Shown here: positions 37,469 to 47,171 of the stretch, piece after piece
How the letters are laid out: every line of letters starts with the position of its first letter
Numbering within the stretch: position 1 is the first letter of the stretch
The notes under the pieces: generated by a model
Told to the model about the DNA's origin: nothing
The model's input: only the letters and a program-made list of their open reading frames with translations
Database searches by the model: none
Program-made: the position numbers and the translations under genes
From: Thiobacillus denitrificans
GTDB lineage: Bacteria > Pseudomonadota > Gammaproteobacteria > Burkholderiales > Thiobacillaceae
DNA length: 64,000 bases
Direction of reading: 5' to 3'
Assembly: GCF_001530125.1 (NCBI RefSeq)
Contig: NZ_LDUG01000036.1
Span: 155,160 to 219,159, forward strand

Positions 37469-38134
37469 TCAGTTCCGCTCGAACTGGATCATGGTCTGCA
37501 GTTCACCCTCGAACACCGCCTCCATCCGGATGGCGCCTGGCTGCTCGACAATGACCAACCCAGGCTGCACCGGCGGTGAGATGTCGAGCAGGGTCAGTAT
37601 CTGCGCCGGATAGTCGATAGCCAGCGTGACCCGCATGGGGTAATAACCATCCAGAAACTTGCGCATATAGGGGCCGTTGATCAGATTGAAATAGCCATTT
37701 CCGGTGTTGCGCAGTGCACGGATTTGCGCGGACAGGCACAGCCGCGCACCCGGCTCGACCTGGCGCAATTGCACGCTGGAACCTTCGATCCAGGCATCCT
37801 TGATGTGGCTAAAAGCGTCCACCCTGAGGTCGCGCACGAAGCCCTCGCGGAAGGTGATCTGCGCGCTGGGTACCGCGTCGAGATGGTCGTGGCATTGCGA
37901 CAGGCTGACCCAGCCGGAAGCCAGGCTGTCAGGCTCGATGCGGATGTGATTCTGGTGATGGTGAACCGGCTTGGCGGGCAAGCTGACGAGGAACTGCAAC
38001 GGCCCCTCGTTGACGGCGTCTGCGCTTTCAAAACTGAGATCTGTCGCGGCATGTGCCATGCCCGCACACACAATCGCGGCCCCCAGCAGGCCGCGCCGGA
38101 TCAGGTGTGAGCCGGAACTAGTCGGGCACCACAT
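37469..38134 (-). CDS. Hypothetical secreted protein downstream of the NlpC/P60 gene
   Basis: 221 residues from the ATG at 38134, which overlaps the NlpC/P60 stop by 17 bases. A signal peptide is clear ([17 protein letters not shown]). The mature part is beta-rich with a histidine cluster (PVHHHQNHI) and a central [17 protein letters not shown] do not recognise the family. Operon position with a wall hydrolase suggests an envelope role. Codons upstream of 38134 in this frame are only the shadow of the hydrolase gene. Confidence 0.65.
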   Translation of the reverse strand: MWCPTSSGSHLIRRGLLGAAIVCAGMAHAATDLSFESADAVNEGPLQFLVSLPAKPVHHHQNHIRIEPDSLASGWVSLSQCHDHLDAVPSAQITFREGFVRDLRVDAFSHIKDAWIEGSSVQLRQVEPGARLCLSAQIRALRNTGNGYFNLINGPYMRKFLDGYYPMRVTLAIDYPAQILTLLDISPPVQPGLVIVEQPGAIRMEAVFEGELQTMIQFERN

Positions 38135-38597
38135 CGGTGAGTTGAACAATTTCCGGCGGCGTGATGCGACGTGCGCCGTCATATCGTTCGCGCCAGTAGC
38201 GGGTGTTGAGATTGGAGACCATGACTGCCCCCGAGCGGCTGCTCGCAGCATGCACAAAACGGTCATCGCCCAGATAAATACCGACATGGGAAAACGCGCG
38301 GTTGAGGGTGTTGAAGAAGACCAGATCGCCCGGCAGAAGTTCGGCTTGCGCCAGCGGCAGCGAGGCTTGGCTAATCGCACGGCTATCGCGCGGCAGCATG
38401 ATGCCGGTTGTCTGCCTGAACACGTGACCGACGAAGCCGCTGCAATCGAGCCCGGTTTCGGGCGACGTGCCGCCCAGGCGATACGGGCTGCCGACCAGGC
38501 TGACGGCATAGATCGGGATGTCTTCAGGCGGGGGGGTGGCGTGTGCGGGCAGCACCAGCAGCAAAGCCAACAGGGACAGCAGCGCGACAGGCTTCAT
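38118..38597 (-). CDS. NlpC/P60 family cell-wall hydrolase
   Basis: 159 residues with a signal peptide (MKPVALLSLLALLLVLPAHA). The NlpC/P60 fold is complete: catalytic Cys in LDCSGFVGHVF near 52, His in FSHVGIYLG near 103, and a polar third residue in FVHAASS. Such enzymes cleave the D-Glu to diaminopimelate bond in peptidoglycan stem peptides. It is divergently oriented to the gene at 38672. Confidence 0.9.
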   Translation of the reverse strand: MKPVALLSLLALLLVLPAHATPPPEDIPIYAVSLVGSPYRLGGTSPETGLDCSGFVGHVFRQTTGIMLPRDSRAISQASLPLAQAELLPGDLVFFNTLNRAFSHVGIYLGDDRFVHAASSRSGAVMVSNLNTRYWRERYDGARRITPPEIVQLTDVVPD

Positions 38598-38671
38598 GGG
38601 ATAACAATCTGCTCTATAGTTAAACTACAAAACGGCCAAATCCGGCGAATCTTGACCTTGAGGACCGCACC

Positions 38672-39358
38672 ATGAATGACACCCCTGCTCCCACAAGTGA
38701 AACCAGTATCCTCGAAAATGCGCAGTTCAAGCAATTGCACGATGCGGCTGCGGCTGCGGCGGCCGAACCCGACCTGCACGAGCGGGTGCGCGAACTGACC
38801 GCGCGTGCGCTGCACGAACGCCGCCTGGCGCTGCAAAACATGAGTGAAATCGTCGGCGCGATCACTTCCGGCGTTGGTAGCGGACTGGCCGCGCGCGGCG
38901 GCGAGATGAAGGATGGCCTCAAGCAGGCCATGGCCGGCATCGACGACGCCGTCAGCAGTGCCGCGCAGGCGGCCTCCTACGCCCTGCAGGAAGCCGCCGC
39001 TCAGGGGAAGGCTTTCAAGGACAACGAACTGAAAGCCAGCCTGGAACAGCTGCGCGACCTCGAAACGCAGCTTGTCGACAGCCTGAAGCAGACCGCCAGC
39101 CAGTCCGGCGGCAAGCTGAAAGAAGAGCTCGGCTATCTGAGCGACCATCTTAAACACAGTGGCTCCCGCACCGGCGAGCAGGTGCGGGAGGCGCTGCAAC
39201 AGCTGGCGGGCGGCGTGAAAGCCGGTAGCGAGGCAGGGCGCGCCGGGCTGAGTGAATCGGCCAGCACGGCCACCGCGCGCCTGTCCCAGGTGGCGAGCGG
39301 TATTCTGGCGGCCTTGTCCGATTCGCTCAAACGGCAGAGCGAACGCTTGCGTTCCTGA
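38672..39358 (+). CDS. Hypothetical helical, alanine-rich protein
   Basis: 228 residues of almost continuous amphipathic helix with many Ala, Ser, Gln and Lys, and spacing reminiscent of apolipoprotein- or LEA-like repeats (AAQAASYALQEAAAQGKAF, GVKAGSEAGRAGLSESAS). No signal peptide or membrane segment. I recognise no catalytic motif. GAGG lies upstream of the ATG at 38672. A structural or stress role is only a guess. Confidence 0.7.
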   Translation: MNDTPAPTSETSILENAQFKQLHDAAAAAAAEPDLHERVRELTARALHERRLALQNMSEIVGAITSGVGSGLAARGGEMKDGLKQAMAGIDDAVSSAAQAASYALQEAAAQGKAFKDNELKASLEQLRDLETQLVDSLKQTASQSGGKLKEELGYLSDHLKHSGSRTGEQVREALQQLAGGVKAGSEAGRAGLSESASTATARLSQVASGILAALSDSLKRQSERLRS

Positions 39359-39431
39359 CCGCGGCCGTTCCTGACGGTGCCAGCCCTGATCGCGGCGGCA
39401 GTGGAAACGCGGCCGGCGCGTCGCTTGCGGC

Positions 39432-39543
39432 TACTGCGGAGTCGTTGCCGCTTTAGCGGCTTACGAATCCGGCGTGCCCCTTGCGGGTACTGCGGAGTCG
39501 TTGCCGCTTTAGCGGCTTACGAATCCGGCGTGCCCCTTGCGGG
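39432..39543. repeat. 56-bp tandem duplication upstream of ubiB
   Basis: Two identical 56-base copies (39432-39487, 39488-39543), each with the palindrome GCCGC-TTTA-GCGGC and CCCCTTGCGGG. A diverged, inverted copy lies in the MITE-like element at 22511-22566. The second copy ends 39 bases before the ubiB start, so copy number may alter the leader. Confidence 0.85.
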
Positions 39544-39582
39544 TACACTCCTAGCGTTACCGATTCCAAAAACCAATCAACG

Positions 39583-41262
39583 ATGCTCTGGGAAACCATT
39601 TCGGTCGTGCGCGACCTGCCGCGATTGCATGAAATCGCCTCGGTGATGATTCGCTATGGCTGGGGCGATCTGGTGCGCGTCCTCGGCATCAGCGGCGCGC
39701 TGGAACGCGCCGGGCGGGTGCTGCACTGGCACAGCACCAGCGAGATCAGCCAGCTCGACGCGCCGGTGCGCATCCGCCGCGCACTGGAAGAACTTGGGCC
39801 CACTTTCGTCAAGCTTGGACAACTGCTGGCGACGCGGGTCGACATGTTTCCGCCGCAGTGGATTGCCGAATTCGAAAAGCTTCACAGCCAGGTGCCGGCG
39901 GTGCCCTACGACATGCTGTACCCCGACCTGGTGGCCGCCATCAAGGGCGAGCCCGGCGAGGTGTTTGCCGAATTCAACCCGTTGCCGCTGGCGGCAGCGT
40001 CCATCGCACAGGTGCACCGCGCTACCCTCAAGGACGGCACGCCGGTCGTCGTCAAGATCCGCCGTCCCGGCATCGAGGACGTGATCCGGGCCGATCTGCG
40101 CATTCTGGATCACGCTGCCAAATTGCTGGAAAGCGAAATTCCGGATGCCAGGCGCTACGATCCGGTGCATATCGTCTCGCAGTTCCGTCGCTCGCTGAAT
40201 CGCGAACTCGACCTGGCCAAGGAGGCGCGCAACATCGACCAGTTCGCGCGCCGCTTCGCCGACGACCCGCTGGTGAAAATTCCCAGGGTGTATTGGGAAT
40301 TCACCAATGACCGCGTCAACGTGCAGGAAGAAATTGTCGGCATGGCGGGTGTGGCCCCGGATAAGCTGCGTGCCAGCGGACTCGACCCCAAGCTGCTTGC
40401 GGCGCGCGGTGCCGATACGGTGCTGCGCATGGTGCTGGAGCACGGTTATTTTCATGCCGATCCGCACCCCGGCAATATCCTGTTCCTGCCTGAAAACCGC
40501 ATCGGCATCATCGATTTCGGCATGGTGGGGATGCTGACCCATCACCGCCGCGACCAGATTGTCGACATGCTGCATGCCCTGACGCGCAAGGACGAGCAGG
40601 CCATGCTGCAGGTGCTGCTCGACTGGAGTGGCGAATTGGTGAGCGATGAAGACCGCCTGGCCTACGACGTCACCGAGCTGCTGCAAAACTACGACGACCT
40701 ACAACTCAAGGACGTGAAGATCGGCGCGCTGCTGAATGACGTCACGGCCCTGATGCGCGACAACAACCTGGTGCTGCCGGCCGACCTGACCTTGCTGTTC
40801 AAGACGCTGATCACGCTGGAAGGGCTGGGGCAGCAGATCGACCCCGAATTCCACATGATCGACCAGGTGACGCCGTTTGTGGAACGCATCATCAAGCAGC
40901 GCTATACCCCGCAAGCCCTGTTGGCGCGTGGGCGCAAGAGCATGCGCGAGGCGCTGGAAGTGGTGGCCGATTTGCCGCGCGACCTGCAGCACCTGGTGCG
41001 GGATATGCGACGAGGGCGGGTGAGGGTTGATCTCGACCTGAAGCGGCTGGATCATTTTGGCCACCAGCTGGACAGCGCCAGCAACCGGCTAACCATGGGC
41101 ATTCTGACCGCCTCGCTGGTGGTGGGCTCCAGCATCATCATGACGGTGGAAGGCGGCCCTCAGCTATTCGGCCTGCCCTTGTTCGGTCTGCTGGGATTCC
41201 TGATCGCGTTTTTCAACAGCCTGTGGATCATCTTTTCCATCTGGCGCTCGGGCAAGCACTGA
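39583..41262 (+). CDS. ubiB: UbiB/ABC1-family atypical kinase
   Basis: 559 residues, required for ubiquinone synthesis in its family. KLGQLLATR near 77 is the KxGQ nucleotide loop, AAASIAQVHRA the alanine-rich loop replacing the usual glycine loop, VVKIRRPG holds the kinase lysine, HADPHPGN the catalytic loop and IDFGMVG the metal loop. Two C-terminal membrane segments follow (MGILTASLVVGSSIIMTV, LFGLLGFLIAFFNSLWIIF). The ATG at 39583 is used since upstream codons come from the tandem repeat. Confidence 0.92.
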   Translation: MLWETISVVRDLPRLHEIASVMIRYGWGDLVRVLGISGALERAGRVLHWHSTSEISQLDAPVRIRRALEELGPTFVKLGQLLATRVDMFPPQWIAEFEKLHSQVPAVPYDMLYPDLVAAIKGEPGEVFAEFNPLPLAAASIAQVHRATLKDGTPVVVKIRRPGIEDVIRADLRILDHAAKLLESEIPDARRYDPVHIVSQFRRSLNRELDLAKEARNIDQFARRFADDPLVKIPRVYWEFTNDRVNVQEEIVGMAGVAPDKLRASGLDPKLLAARGADTVLRMVLEHGYFHADPHPGNILFLPENRIGIIDFGMVGMLTHHRRDQIVDMLHALTRKDEQAMLQVLLDWSGELVSDEDRLAYDVTELLQNYDDLQLKDVKIGALLNDVTALMRDNNLVLPADLTLLFKTLITLEGLGQQIDPEFHMIDQVTPFVERIIKQRYTPQALLARGRKSMREALEVVADLPRDLQHLVRDMRRGRVRVDLDLKRLDHFGHQLDSASNRLTMGILTASLVVGSSIIMTVEGGPQLFGLPLFGLLGFLIAFFNSLWIIFSIWRSGKH

Positions 41263-41271
41263 GGCCTGGCC

Positions 41272-43545
41272 TCAAGTATTACACGTGGCCTTGGCGCCCT
41301 CGGCGGCGAAGCTGGCGGCCAGCTCTGACAGTGGAATAGGCCGCCCCAGCAAATAACCCTGCGCATGGGCAATGCCCAGGCTTTCGACCTTGCGCAGCAC
41401 GGCCTCGGTTTCCACCCCCTCGGCCACCAGCGAGTAACCGACCCCGCTCATCATGCGGGCGAAGTCGGCCACCACCTGGCCGGCGCGGTTGTCCTGTCCC
41501 AGCTTGTTCACCAGTGAAATGTCGAACTTGACCACATCCACCGGCAAGTCGACCAGGTAGCGCAGCGGCGAATAACCGGTGCCGAAGTCATCCATCGCAA
41601 TGCGGTAATTCACCGTGCGCAACAAGTCGAGATAGGTGCGCACCTCGACCATTTGCGTGATGAGCGAGGTTTCGGTGATTTCCAGCATCAAGGGGTGGCG
41701 GGCGTTGTGGCGCGACAGCTCCAGCAGCTGCGAGACGACTTCAGGGCGCGAAATGCTCTGCGCCGACAAATTGATCGAGAGGCCGCATCCGGTCGGCAAC
41801 TGGCCTGACGACAGGTCGGCGTCAACCTGGTTCAACACCGCCAGATCGAATTCGGTTTCCAGGCGGCGGCTGCTGACCACCGGCAAAAACGCCTCCGGCA
41901 GGATGAGTTTGCCGTGGTAGCGGATGCGCGCCAGTGCCTCGTAATAATCCACCTGACGTCCCGGCAGGGCATGAATCGCCTGATAGTGCATTTCGATCAT
42001 GCCGGGGCTGGCCAGTGCCTGGAACAGGGCGCTGGTTTCGCGGCTGGCCACCAGTGTCTGCGAGGCACGCTCGGTATCCTCGCCATACAGCGCGATGCGG
42101 GTGCGCCCGGGCTGCTTGGCGGTATACATGGCGATGTCGGCCTGCTTGGGCAGCTCGTCGACCTGTTCAAGCTGATCGGCCGCGCAGAAGGCAATGCCGA
42201 TGCTGAGGCCGACCGGCTCGACGATTCCGAGATCGGCAAAGCCTGCCGCGTCGATCAGGCTCTGGCAGCGTTGCGCGACCTGCTTGGCCTGGGCCGGCGT
42301 GGTGCGCGACAGGAAGGTGGCGAATTCGTCGCCGCCGATGCGATACAGGCGATCGTTGGCACGCAATGCCATCACCAGCGCATCGGCAATGATCGACAGC
42401 ACGCGATCACCCTTGGCGTGGCCGTAGGTGTCGTTGATGGTCTTGAAACGGTCGCAGTCGAACAGCAGAAAGGCTACGCCCTGCGGTGCGGTTTTCAGTT
42501 CCTGACGGAAGCGTTCCCAGTCTTCTTCATAGGCGCGCCGGTTGTGGCAGCCGGTGAGCGTATCCTGGCGCGCCTGCGTGTGGAATTCACGGTTCTGGTG
42601 TTCCATCGAGCCGTGCAGCTCACGCAATTGCAGTTGGTAGTCGTATAGCGAACGGCGGATATTTTCCAGTTCGCGGATGCGCATGCTCTGCGAGCGCGAC
42701 GGATTAGGGCTGAAACGACCGTGTTGCATGGCATCGATGACCTGCGACAGGCACCCCAGCGGACGCACCAGCAGACGGTTGTACGCCATGAAACCCAGCA
42801 CTGCCATGGCCGCTAGCAATACAAACAGTACGAGCAGGGTACGCGACAGGATGGTCTGGAACCGGAGTTGGTCGGGATTGGGGCGGGCACTGAAGCTCAG
42901 GCGCGAAAACAGGTCCGACGTGGCCAGCGTTTCGCCCAGCTTGAGTGCCAGGCCGACGCTGGCGATGTCGGTGAAATGGAGCGCGTCCTGGCGCAACAGG
43001 GCCGGCATGAAATCGAGCCGGATCAGGCCGTGGCCGAGCAGGGATTGCCGCTGCTCGTCGCTGTAAACCGGGAACGCGTAATACAACGCAACGGTGCCTG
43101 CATCGTCGATCAACCAGCTGGCGTTCTGATGCGGCGGGGTGCCGGCCGGTAGCCTCGCCGGTATGCTGATTCCCGCAGGGCTGGGTTCAAGCAACATGCC
43201 TGATGGGTCGTATAACGCCGCCCGAACATGGCGATTGTTCAGCATGCCGCTTTCGTATACCCGCTGATCCCGCCAATAGGTGTAGTACTCGGGCAGCACC
43301 AGTTGTTGCCGCGTTTCATCCCAGCTCGCCAGCTTGACGGACTGATCTTCGGTCTGGCTCAGCAGACGCTGGACGGCGGCTGCCAACTCGGACTGCGCCG
43401 CGTTCTCATTTTGCAGCGTCATACTGTGCGTGACGGCCTGCGTTTGATAGGCTGCAAAGCTCCCCACCAGGCTCACCAGCACCAGCAGCCCGGCGATGAA
43501 AGCGAGCGCGACCTGCTTGATGGAAAAGGAGGTAAACCATTTCAT
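41272..43545 (-). CDS. Membrane-bound GGDEF/EAL c-di-GMP enzyme with CHASE4-like sensor
   Basis: 757 residues: a membrane segment at about 12-35, a periplasmic CHASE4-like sensor at about 60-230 (VKLASWDETRQQL), a second segment at about 232-256, then a GGDEF domain with intact RIGGDEF near 403 and an EAL domain near 533 with YYEALARIR, NLSA, ITET, DDFGTG and AEGVET all in place. Both synthesis and breakdown of c-di-GMP are possible. Its start overlaps the stop of the upstream hydrolase (ATGA). Confidence 0.93.
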   Translation of the reverse strand: MKWFTSFSIKQVALAFIAGLLVLVSLVGSFAAYQTQAVTHSMTLQNENAAQSELAAAVQRLLSQTEDQSVKLASWDETRQQLVLPEYYTYWRDQRVYESGMLNNRHVRAALYDPSGMLLEPSPAGISIPARLPAGTPPHQNASWLIDDAGTVALYYAFPVYSDEQRQSLLGHGLIRLDFMPALLRQDALHFTDIASVGLALKLGETLATSDLFSRLSFSARPNPDQLRFQTILSRTLLVLFVLLAAMAVLGFMAYNRLLVRPLGCLSQVIDAMQHGRFSPNPSRSQSMRIRELENIRRSLYDYQLQLRELHGSMEHQNREFHTQARQDTLTGCHNRRAYEEDWERFRQELKTAPQGVAFLLFDCDRFKTINDTYGHAKGDRVLSIIADALVMALRANDRLYRIGGDEFATFLSRTTPAQAKQVAQRCQSLIDAAGFADLGIVEPVGLSIGIAFCAADQLEQVDELPKQADIAMYTAKQPGRTRIALYGEDTERASQTLVASRETSALFQALASPGMIEMHYQAIHALPGRQVDYYEALARIRYHGKLILPEAFLPVVSSRRLETEFDLAVLNQVDADLSSGQLPTGCGLSINLSAQSISRPEVVSQLLELSRHNARHPLMLEITETSLITQMVEVRTYLDLLRTVNYRIAMDDFGTGYSPLRYLVDLPVDVVKFDISLVNKLGQDNRAGQVVADFARMMSGVGYSLVAEGVETEAVLRKVESLGIAHAQGYLLGRPIPLSELAASFAAEGAKATCNT

Positions 43546-44396
43546 CGGGATGGAACCGGTTGAATCGTGTCCAGGGATTTGAGCGTGTGTTCCAGCAGAT
43601 CAAACTCATGCGCGCCATCCATGAAGTGGTTGGCGCCGTTCACGATCACCATCGGCACCTGTACAAGCGCCAATGCCTTGAGCCAGCCGCGTTTCATCAC
43701 GTTGTCCTGATCACCCATGATGAGCTTTACGCTCACCGGCGATTGCCTCAATGCAGCCAGCAGACGAGCCTGATCCCAGCGTACATACGACAGCAAACCC
43801 TCCGGCGTCGAAGGATATTTTCTGCAGAAAGACAAGGGCTGGTTGACCAGTGCGCGTTGCTTGCCAAGTACACGGTCTTCCAGTTGCGCGATCAGGGCAG
43901 CGCGCGCAGTGGTGCCGATCTGGGCTTCGATCAGCGAAGTGCCAATATAGGCTTTTACGGCCGCATCCGGCTTGAGCGACAGATAGGCCAGCAACTGCAG
44001 GCTGCCAAAGCTGTGGCCGACCAGCACGATGGAGCGGTGGCCGTGCGATTTCAGCCAGCCCACCCAGTACCCGATTTCGGCCACATCGTCATCCAGGCTG
44101 TGGCGGTGCACCGCTTCGCATGCCAGGCTTTGCGCGCGGTTGGGAATGTTCAGGCTGAGCGTGGGCGCCAGTACTGTATAGCCCGCATCCTGCAGACCAC
44201 GGGTCAGCGTGGCCACGGTGGGGAAATCGCGCGTCTGCAAAAATCCGTGCAGCAGCAGCACGGCGGGCTTGCCGGGCTCGCCGATCAGATAGTCAGCGTT
44301 GGCGGGAATGCCGGGGCGCATCTCCTGCTGGGCAATCACTGCATGGGCCGCAGCAGGGAATACCGATATCAGCAAGCAGAACAGGTATATGCGCAT
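43542..44396 (-). CDS. Secreted alpha/beta hydrolase
   Basis: 284 residues with a signal peptide (MRIYLFCLLISVFPAAAHA). The oxyanion region is LLLHGFLQTRDF, the nucleophile elbow VGHSFGSLQL near 128, the acid in IMGDQDNVM and the histidine in NGANHFMDGA. The DUF3530-like size and leader suggest a periplasmic esterase; the substrate is unknown. It is translationally coupled to the GGDEF/EAL gene downstream. Confidence 0.85.
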   Translation of the reverse strand: MRIYLFCLLISVFPAAAHAVIAQQEMRPGIPANADYLIGEPGKPAVLLLHGFLQTRDFPTVATLTRGLQDAGYTVLAPTLSLNIPNRAQSLACEAVHRHSLDDDVAEIGYWVGWLKSHGHRSIVLVGHSFGSLQLLAYLSLKPDAAVKAYIGTSLIEAQIGTTARAALIAQLEDRVLGKQRALVNQPLSFCRKYPSTPEGLLSYVRWDQARLLAALRQSPVSVKLIMGDQDNVMKRGWLKALALVQVPMVIVNGANHFMDGAHEFDLLEHTLKSLDTIQPVPSR

Positions 44397-44517
44397 GGCG
44401 GGGCGGGATAGACGGAAACTTTAGAACTAACGGCAGCAAACCAATGAAACTGAAGCGGGGTGCAATCAGTTCGGCCGCGGGTGGATGTTACACTCCGCCT
44501 CGAAATCCAGTCCAAAA

Positions 44518-46503
44518 ATGTTTGATCTGAAAAGCCTATTTTCCCCTGAAGGCGCGTGTGCCACGGTGCTGCCGGGCTGGCGCTCGCGCCCGCAGCAGCT
44601 CGCCATGGCCGAGGCGGTCGAGCGTGCGATCGCCGACAACAGCGTGCTGCTGGCCGAAGCCGGCACCGGCACCGGCAAGACGCTGGCCTATCTGATCCCC
44701 GCGCTGCTGTCGGGCGGCAAGGTGGTGATCTCCACCGGCACCAAGGCACTGCAGGATCAGCTGTTTCATCGCGATCTGCCGGCCGCGCGCCGCGCGCTCA
44801 AGTCGCCGGTCAAGGTGGCCTTGCTGAAAGGCCGCGCCAATTACGTCTGTCACCATCATCTGCAGCGCAACCTCGCCGACGGCCGTTTCGCCCATCGCGA
44901 CGATGCCGCATGGTTGCAGAAAATCGCCCGCTTTGCCGAAACCAGCAGCAGCGGCGACCGTGCCGAAGCCGAAGGCATCCCCGAGGATGCCACCGCCTGG
45001 CAGTACGCGATCTCCAGCCGCGACACCTGCCTGGGCAGCGAATGCAGCCATTTCAAGGACTGCTTCGTGATGGCCGCGCGCAAGGCCGCGCTCGACGCCG
45101 AAGTGGTGGTGGTCAACCATCATCTCTTCTTCGCCGACCTGTGGCTGAAGGACGAAGGCGTCGCCGAGCTGCTGCCGGCGTGCAACACCGTCGTCCTCGA
45201 CGAAGCGCATCAGCTGGCCGAAACCGCCGCCCAGTTTTTCGGCGAAACGCTGTCCACCGCGCAACTGCTCGATCTGGCGGGCGACACCAAGCGCCTCGCG
45301 GCGGTGAAGGCGGGCGACTTTCCCGCGCTGCGCCGCGCTGCGGAAGACCTGGCCAAAGTGACGCGCGACCTGCGCCTGGCGTTTCCGCAGAACCCGGTCA
45401 AGTCAACCATCGCGGAACTGGCGCGCTACGACAAATGGCCGGACGCGCTGAAAGCCCTGTCGTCGGCGCTGGACGAAACGGCGAAGCTGCTGGAAACCCA
45501 GGCCGAGCGCGACGCCGACCTGAAAAACTGCTTCGAGCGGGCGCAGGCGGTGCAGGCCACCCTGGCCAGCTGGCAGCGCGCAGACGACCCCGACAATCCC
45601 CGCGTGCACTGGCTGGAAACCACGCTGAGTTCGCTGCTGCTGCATGCGACCCCGCTGTCGGTCGGCGCGATGTTCGGCGCCAAGCTCACCGAACGCGCGC
45701 AGGCATGGATTCTGACTTCCGCCACGCTCGCCGTCGGCGGCGACTTCACCCATCTCAAAACGCGCCTCGGCATCGAGACCGCAGAAACCCTGTGCGTCGA
45801 CAGCCCTTTCGACTACCCGCGTCAGGGCGTGCTCTACGTCCCACAGGGCTTGCCTGCACCCAATACGCCGGACTTCACCGACGCCGTCGTCAATGCCGCC
45901 CTGCCGGTGCTGGAAGTCAGCCGCGGCAGGGCCTTCATCCTGTTTACCAGCCTGCGCGCGCTGGAAAAAGCGCGCGGCCTGTTGTTTGATGCCTTCAAGG
46001 CGCGCGGCTGGGATTACCCCTTGCTGGTGCAGGGCGATGCGCCGAAGAACGAACTCCTCGCGCGCTTCCAGAAAGCCGGCAACGCCGTGCTGCTGGGCAG
46101 CCAGAGCTTCTGGGAGGGCGTCGACATGCCGGGCGACGCGCTGTCGGTGGTGATCATCGACAAGCTGCCCTTCCAGCCGCCCGACGACCCGGTGGTCGCC
46201 GCGCGCATCGCCCAGGCCGAGAAGAACGGCGGCAAGCCCTTCATGGACTACCAGCTGCCACACGCGGCGATCAGCCTGAAGCAGGGGGCAGGGCGGTTGA
46301 TCCGCACCGAGACCGATCGCGGAGTGTTGATGATTTGCGATACGCGGCTGGCGGACAAGCCGTATGGGCGCCTGCTGCTGAATGCGCTGCCGGCGATGAC
46401 GCGGACAAGGAAGCTGGAAGTGGTGGAGCGCTTCTTTGCGTCACCGCTGGCGTCACCCGTCATTGAGGGCGAAGCGGCGCAGCCGGTTCCACACGTTCTA
46501 TAG
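44518..46503 (+). CDS. DinG/YoaA-type iron-sulfur DNA helicase
   Basis: 661 residues, an XPD-like superfamily 2 helicase. Walker A is AEAGTGTGKT near 44; the iron-sulfur cysteines are in NYVCHHH and in DTCLGSECSHFKDC; DEAH is in VLDEAHQLAE; the C-terminal motifs are GSQSFWEGVD and GAGRLIRTETDRG. The arrangement matches YoaA more than DinG. The ATG at 44518 precedes the first conserved helix. It acts on damaged or R-loop DNA in its family. Confidence 0.92.
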   Translation: MFDLKSLFSPEGACATVLPGWRSRPQQLAMAEAVERAIADNSVLLAEAGTGTGKTLAYLIPALLSGGKVVISTGTKALQDQLFHRDLPAARRALKSPVKVALLKGRANYVCHHHLQRNLADGRFAHRDDAAWLQKIARFAETSSSGDRAEAEGIPEDATAWQYAISSRDTCLGSECSHFKDCFVMAARKAALDAEVVVVNHHLFFADLWLKDEGVAELLPACNTVVLDEAHQLAETAAQFFGETLSTAQLLDLAGDTKRLAAVKAGDFPALRRAAEDLAKVTRDLRLAFPQNPVKSTIAELARYDKWPDALKALSSALDETAKLLETQAERDADLKNCFERAQAVQATLASWQRADDPDNPRVHWLETTLSSLLLHATPLSVGAMFGAKLTERAQAWILTSATLAVGGDFTHLKTRLGIETAETLCVDSPFDYPRQGVLYVPQGLPAPNTPDFTDAVVNAALPVLEVSRGRAFILFTSLRALEKARGLLFDAFKARGWDYPLLVQGDAPKNELLARFQKAGNAVLLGSQSFWEGVDMPGDALSVVIIDKLPFQPPDDPVVAARIAQAEKNGGKPFMDYQLPHAAISLKQGAGRLIRTETDRGVLMICDTRLADKPYGRLLLNALPAMTRTRKLEVVERFFASPLASPVIEGEAAQPVPHVL

Positions 46504-46732
46504 CACCATGCGGCGTCGGGTGCGTGCTGGCGCCCGAGACGCCGAAGTCCAGCCGGCCCACCACACGCGGCGACTCTCCCGGCTGCAGCAGCACGCCCTC
46601 GCCTGAGCCGACGCCGAACCCGGCAATCGCTCGCGGTCGCAATGACGGCCATATTGAATTGTTCAGCGCTTCCTTAAGGCGATTCGAGTGCACCGGCCAA
46701 AGCGGGCTGCATTTTGTGCTGCAACGCTTCTG

Positions 46733-47155
46733 CTAATCTGTTCCCGGTTTCACCGTCCGCAGTTTCTTGGTTTCGCCCCGCCGCTGCTTGCTGTCCAGCC
46801 GGCGTTTTTTTGACGCCAGCGTGGGGCGCGTGGGGCGGCGCGGCTTGTCCACCTCGCAGGCTTCACGTATCAGTTCAATCAGCCGCTCGAGGGCGTCGTC
46901 GCGGTTGCGCCGCTGGCTGCGATAGCGTTCGGCCTCAATGATCAGCACGCCATCCTGGGTGACGCGACGGCCAGCCAGGGCAATGAGGCGGACGCGCACT
47001 GGTTCGGGCAGCGAAGGGGAGCGGGCGACGTCGAAGCGAAGTTGCACCGCAGTCGATACCTTGTTGACGTTTTGCCCGCCGGGGCCCGAGGCGCGCACGA
47101 AATCCTCCTGGATTTCGCGCTCGTCGAGCTCGATCTCGGCGTTGACCCGGATCAT
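46733..47155 (-). CDS. arfB: Alternative ribosome-rescue factor ArfB
   Basis: A 140-residue peptidyl-tRNA hydrolase that frees ribosomes stalled without a stop codon. GPGGQNVNK near 24-32 carries the catalytic GGQ, and the basic C-terminal tail (PTLASKKRRLDSKQRRGETK) enters the empty mRNA channel. Its length fits the family. The 229-base gap downstream to the helicase gene contains no gene I can support. Confidence 0.95.
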   Translation of the reverse strand: MIRVNAEIELDEREIQEDFVRASGPGGQNVNKVSTAVQLRFDVARSPSLPEPVRVRLIALAGRRVTQDGVLIIEAERYRSQRRNRDDALERLIELIREACEVDKPRRPTRPTLASKKRRLDSKQRRGETKKLRTVKPGTD

Positions 47156-47171
47156 CTCGGCGGACTTGTGG

